Shown: piece by piece, positions 6,411 through 7,921 of the stretch
How positions within the stretch are numbered: the stretch's first letter is position 1
How the letters are laid out: every line of letters starts with the position of its first letter
Program-made: the position numbers and the translations under genes
Notes under the pieces: generated by a model
The model's input: only the letters and a program-made list of their open reading frames with translations
Told to the model about the DNA's origin: nothing
The model's database searches: none
DNA from: Aliarcobacter butzleri
GTDB lineage: Bacteria > Campylobacterota > Campylobacteria > Campylobacterales > Arcobacteraceae
DNA: 7,921 bases
NCBI GenBank assembly: GCA_012522985.1
Contig: JAAYJJ010000092.1
Coordinates: forward strand, 1 to 7,921
Direction: 5' to 3'

Positions 6411-6638
6411 ATGAGATTACAAAAAGCAGTAGCAAAACTAGGTAAAATCTTAAGAAAAGATAAACTTAAAAGACCAGAAGAAAAAAAAGCTAAAAAGCTA
6501 ATAGCAGAGCTTAAATCAAAAAGATCAAAAATCAAAGCACAACTGAAAAAAACACCAAAAGGTGACAAAGAAGTAAGAAGTGCATTAAAGAAAAAACTAT
6601 CGCTTGTTACAAAAATGATAAAAAAGGGTAATAAATAA
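6411..6638 (+). CDS. Small, highly lysine-rich protein of unknown function
   Basis: This encodes 75 residues, about a third of them lysine plus five arginines, against only six acidic residues, so it is strongly basic. I do not recognise a named family. Prolines at 22 and 49 divide it into two likely helices (about 23-47 and 52-72), suggesting a helical hairpin; there is no signal peptide or membrane segment, and no cysteine or tryptophan. The start is supported by GGAG (6401-6404) 6 nt before the ATG. It has its own promoter candidate and a clear hairpin after it, which argues for a real gene rather than a chance open frame. A nucleic-acid or ribosome contact role fits the charge but is only inference. 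The opposite-strand frame through the same DNA has no comparable support. Confidence 0.8.
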   Translation: MRLQKAVAKLGKILRKDKLKRPEEKKAKKLIAELKSKRSKIKAQLKKTPKGDKEVRSALKKKLSLVTKMIKKGNK

Positions 6639-6646
6639 CTCCCCTT

Positions 6647-6670
6647 ACTTTGGGCTTTTGCCCAAAGTTT
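6647..6670. terminator. Hairpin between convergent genes, likely bidirectional terminator
   Basis: ACTTTGGGC and GCCCAAAGT form a perfect 9-bp stem around TTTT, followed by TT on the plus strand. It sits in the 36-nt gap between the stop of the small basic protein gene and the stop of the convergent methyltransferase gene. The short T-tail on each side makes it a modest terminator, but position and G:C content support it. Confidence 0.72.
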
Positions 6671-6674
6671 CAAC

Positions 6675-7280
6675 TTACTCTTTTGTCGCCTCTATAAGAA
6701 AAATAGCAGCTTTTGATGGATCCTTACTTATAAACATCTCTTCTTTATCTATTCCCAAAAAATATTCTGTTTTTATATTATTAAAACTTTTTTTCAACTC
6801 CTCTAGTATAGCTTGTGGCTCTAGGTGTTTGATATATTGAATATATGAGTTTTTATCTGCTTTTTTACTATAATAAAACTCTGATTTTGGATTGATTAGC
6901 ATTATTATTACTTTTCCACCTCTAGATAAGATAGCATATGTTTCTTTAATAGCTTGTTCATACTCTTGTATAAACTGCATAGAAGCTATATAAAAAACCA
7001 CATCAAATCTATCATTTTTAAAATATTTACTCATATTTGCTGCATCTGCTTCAATCACCCTAAAATCATCAGCACTTCTATCAAGGCTCTCTTTAGATAT
7101 ATCAAGTCCTATTATATTATATCCCTCTTTTTTAAGAGTTCTTTCTATTATAGCTGGTCCACATCCAACACTCAATATCTTATCTTCTTTTTTGATTAAC
7201 TCTTTTAGTTTTTTAATCTCTTCTTTAAATACTTTTTGCCAAAAAATAGTTTGGCATGATTGTAAATATCTACTTTTCAC
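6675..7280 (-). CDS. Class I SAM-dependent methyltransferase, substrate unknown
   Basis: This 201-residue cytoplasmic protein has the Rossmann fold of class I methyltransferases, which transfer a methyl group from S-adenosylmethionine. Motif I is ILSVGCGPA (35-43), the ribose-binding acidic residue is D60 in GLDIS, EADAAN (77-82) holds the adenine-side aspartate, FDVVFYIASMQF (92-103) is motif IV-like, and LSRGGKVIIM (118-127) follows. It resembles the small Methyltransf_11 type, often acting on small molecules or lipids, but the substrate cannot be read. The start is GTG at 7280, with GAGGGTGA just upstream inside the end of the preceding gene; no earlier start is better. The 2-nt gap to that gene suggests translational coupling. 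Confidence 0.85.
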   Translation of the reverse strand: MKSRYLQSCQTIFWQKVFKEEIKKLKELIKKEDKILSVGCGPAIIERTLKKEGYNIIGLDISKESLDRSADDFRVIEADAANMSKYFKNDRFDVVFYIASMQFIQEYEQAIKETYAILSRGGKVIIMLINPKSEFYYSKKADKNSYIQYIKHLEPQAILEELKKSFNNIKTEYFLGIDKEEMFISKDPSKAAIFLIEATKE

Positions 7281-7282
7281 TT

Positions 7283-7921
7283 TTAATCACCCTCTTGTAA
7301 TACATCTACTTTTAGCTCAATAGAGCAAAACTTATCATCTTTGCTTTTATGCTTTTGTATTGTTTTAATAAGCTCTATTTGCTTTGTATCTATACCTTGT
7401 AGTGCTAAATACTCTTTTATAGCCTGTGTTCTAAGATATGCTAGTTCTTCAAGAGCTTGAGGCTCAATATTTTCTTGCTTTATCAAAAAGCTCTCTAATC
7501 CTTCTATATATAAATGCTCTTCTAAAACTCCATCCTTTGTATATTGTTTTTGAAGTTCACTTAGTTTTTTGTTAGAGTTTTGGTAGCCATCTTCTAAGTA
7601 TGAGAGATATTTTGCTTCATACTCTTCTTTGCTTATCTCTTTAAATAGCTTTTCTACACTATCTTTGAAGCTAAGCTCTTGTAGAGCAAATAGGTCTTTT
7701 TTCTCATCATAGCTAGGAGCAAGTTTAATTATAAGCTTATCTCTTTGAGATAGGATTTCTACTATTTTATCCAAAGGCTCTTGTGATATAGGGCTTATTT
7801 GAGATGATCCAAAATAAAATGGAACACTACTTATCTCATCTTCTTCAAAACCAAACAAAGATCCTAGCAAAGAAAAAGGAGCTGTTAAAACCTTGCTTAT
7901 GATATTGGTAAAGGCTTGCCA
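7283..7921 (-). CDS. DUF748 / AsmA-like envelope protein, C-terminal part (5' end off window)
   Basis: The reading frame stays open to the right window edge, giving 212 residues of the C-terminus of a larger protein; the TTG at 7870 is not its start, because family sequence continues upstream of it. The stretch TNIISKVLTAPFSLLGSLFG followed by VPFYFGSSQISPISQEPLDKIVEIL is the characteristic DUF748 end, with its phenylalanine- and glycine-rich segment and then an OmpA-like looking alpha/beta region. DUF748 proteins belong to the AsmA-like group, large proteins anchored in the inner membrane and thought to bridge the periplasm for lipid movement or envelope assembly. The end, CSIELKVDVLQEGD, completes the last strand. 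The methyltransferase gene follows after 2 nt. Exact function is unknown. Confidence 0.85.
   Translation of the reverse strand, partial: WQAFTNIISKVLTAPFSLLGSLFGFEEDEISSVPFYFGSSQISPISQEPLDKIVEILSQRDKLIIKLAPSYDEKKDLFALQELSFKDSVEKLFKEISKEEYEAKYLSYLEDGYQNSNKKLSELQKQYTKDGVLEEHLYIEGLESFLIKQENIEPQALEELAYLRTQAIKEYLALQGIDTKQIELIKTIQKHKSKDDKFCSIELKVDVLQEGD

Noticed and set aside
6374..6673. Open reading frame of 99 codons on the minus strand opposite the small basic protein
   Set aside because: Its Phe- and Ser-rich product is what the complement of a lysine-rich gene gives; it runs through the terminator hairpin and has no ribosome binding site evident.
7283..7870. Complete 195-residue gene starting at TTG 7870
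   Set aside because: The frame remains open to the window edge and the upstream residues (TNIISKVLTAPFSLL) are part of the DUF748 signature, so this is the end of a longer protein.

Overview
The window reads as a piece of chromosome from a marine or salt-adapted member of the Campylobacterota (Arcobacter / Sulfurimonas-like). This placement is inferred from the very AT-rich, A-ending codon use, the compact gene packing and the protein styles; no rRNA or other marker is present. No insertion sequence, tRNA, rRNA, CRISPR array or phage gene was seen.

Layout: (1) 1-1217, minus strand: the N-terminal two thirds of a type I ABC exporter, cut by the left window edge just after its Walker A motif. 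(2) 1218-1390: a divergent control region with a perfect 14-bp palindrome. (3) 1391-3560, plus strand: a complete, tightly overlapped ectABC operon that makes the compatible solute ectoine from aspartate semialdehyde. (4) 3693-4118: a small secreted DsrE-like protein with its own promoter-like region, closed by a perfect 12-bp stem-loop. (5) 4263-6258: a cation diffusion facilitator (CDF) metal exporter with a histidine-rich N-terminus, followed 13 nt later by galE (UDP-glucose 4-epimerase, TTG start), ending in a strong intrinsic terminator. (6) 6411-6638: a 75-residue, extremely lysine-rich orphan protein with its own promoter candidate and terminator. (7) 6675-7921, minus strand: a class I SAM-dependent methyltransferase (GTG start) placed 2 nt after the C-terminal part of a DUF748 / AsmA-like envelope protein that runs off the right edge.

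How the genes fit together: ectA, ectB and ectC form one pathway (EctB makes 2,4-diaminobutyrate, EctA acetylates it, EctC cyclises it to ectoine), so the cell can probably make its own osmoprotectant. No ectoine hydroxylase (ectD), specialised aspartokinase (ask_ect) or ectR regulator is beside it. The other genes are mostly envelope or transport functions and look like independent transcription units rather than one system. I found no convincing evidence of a wholly new multi-gene system. The most unusual items are the small basic protein, the HxxxH variant metal site of the CDF exporter, and the ABC gene start that has no ribosome binding site but a TATAAT almost touching its ATG.
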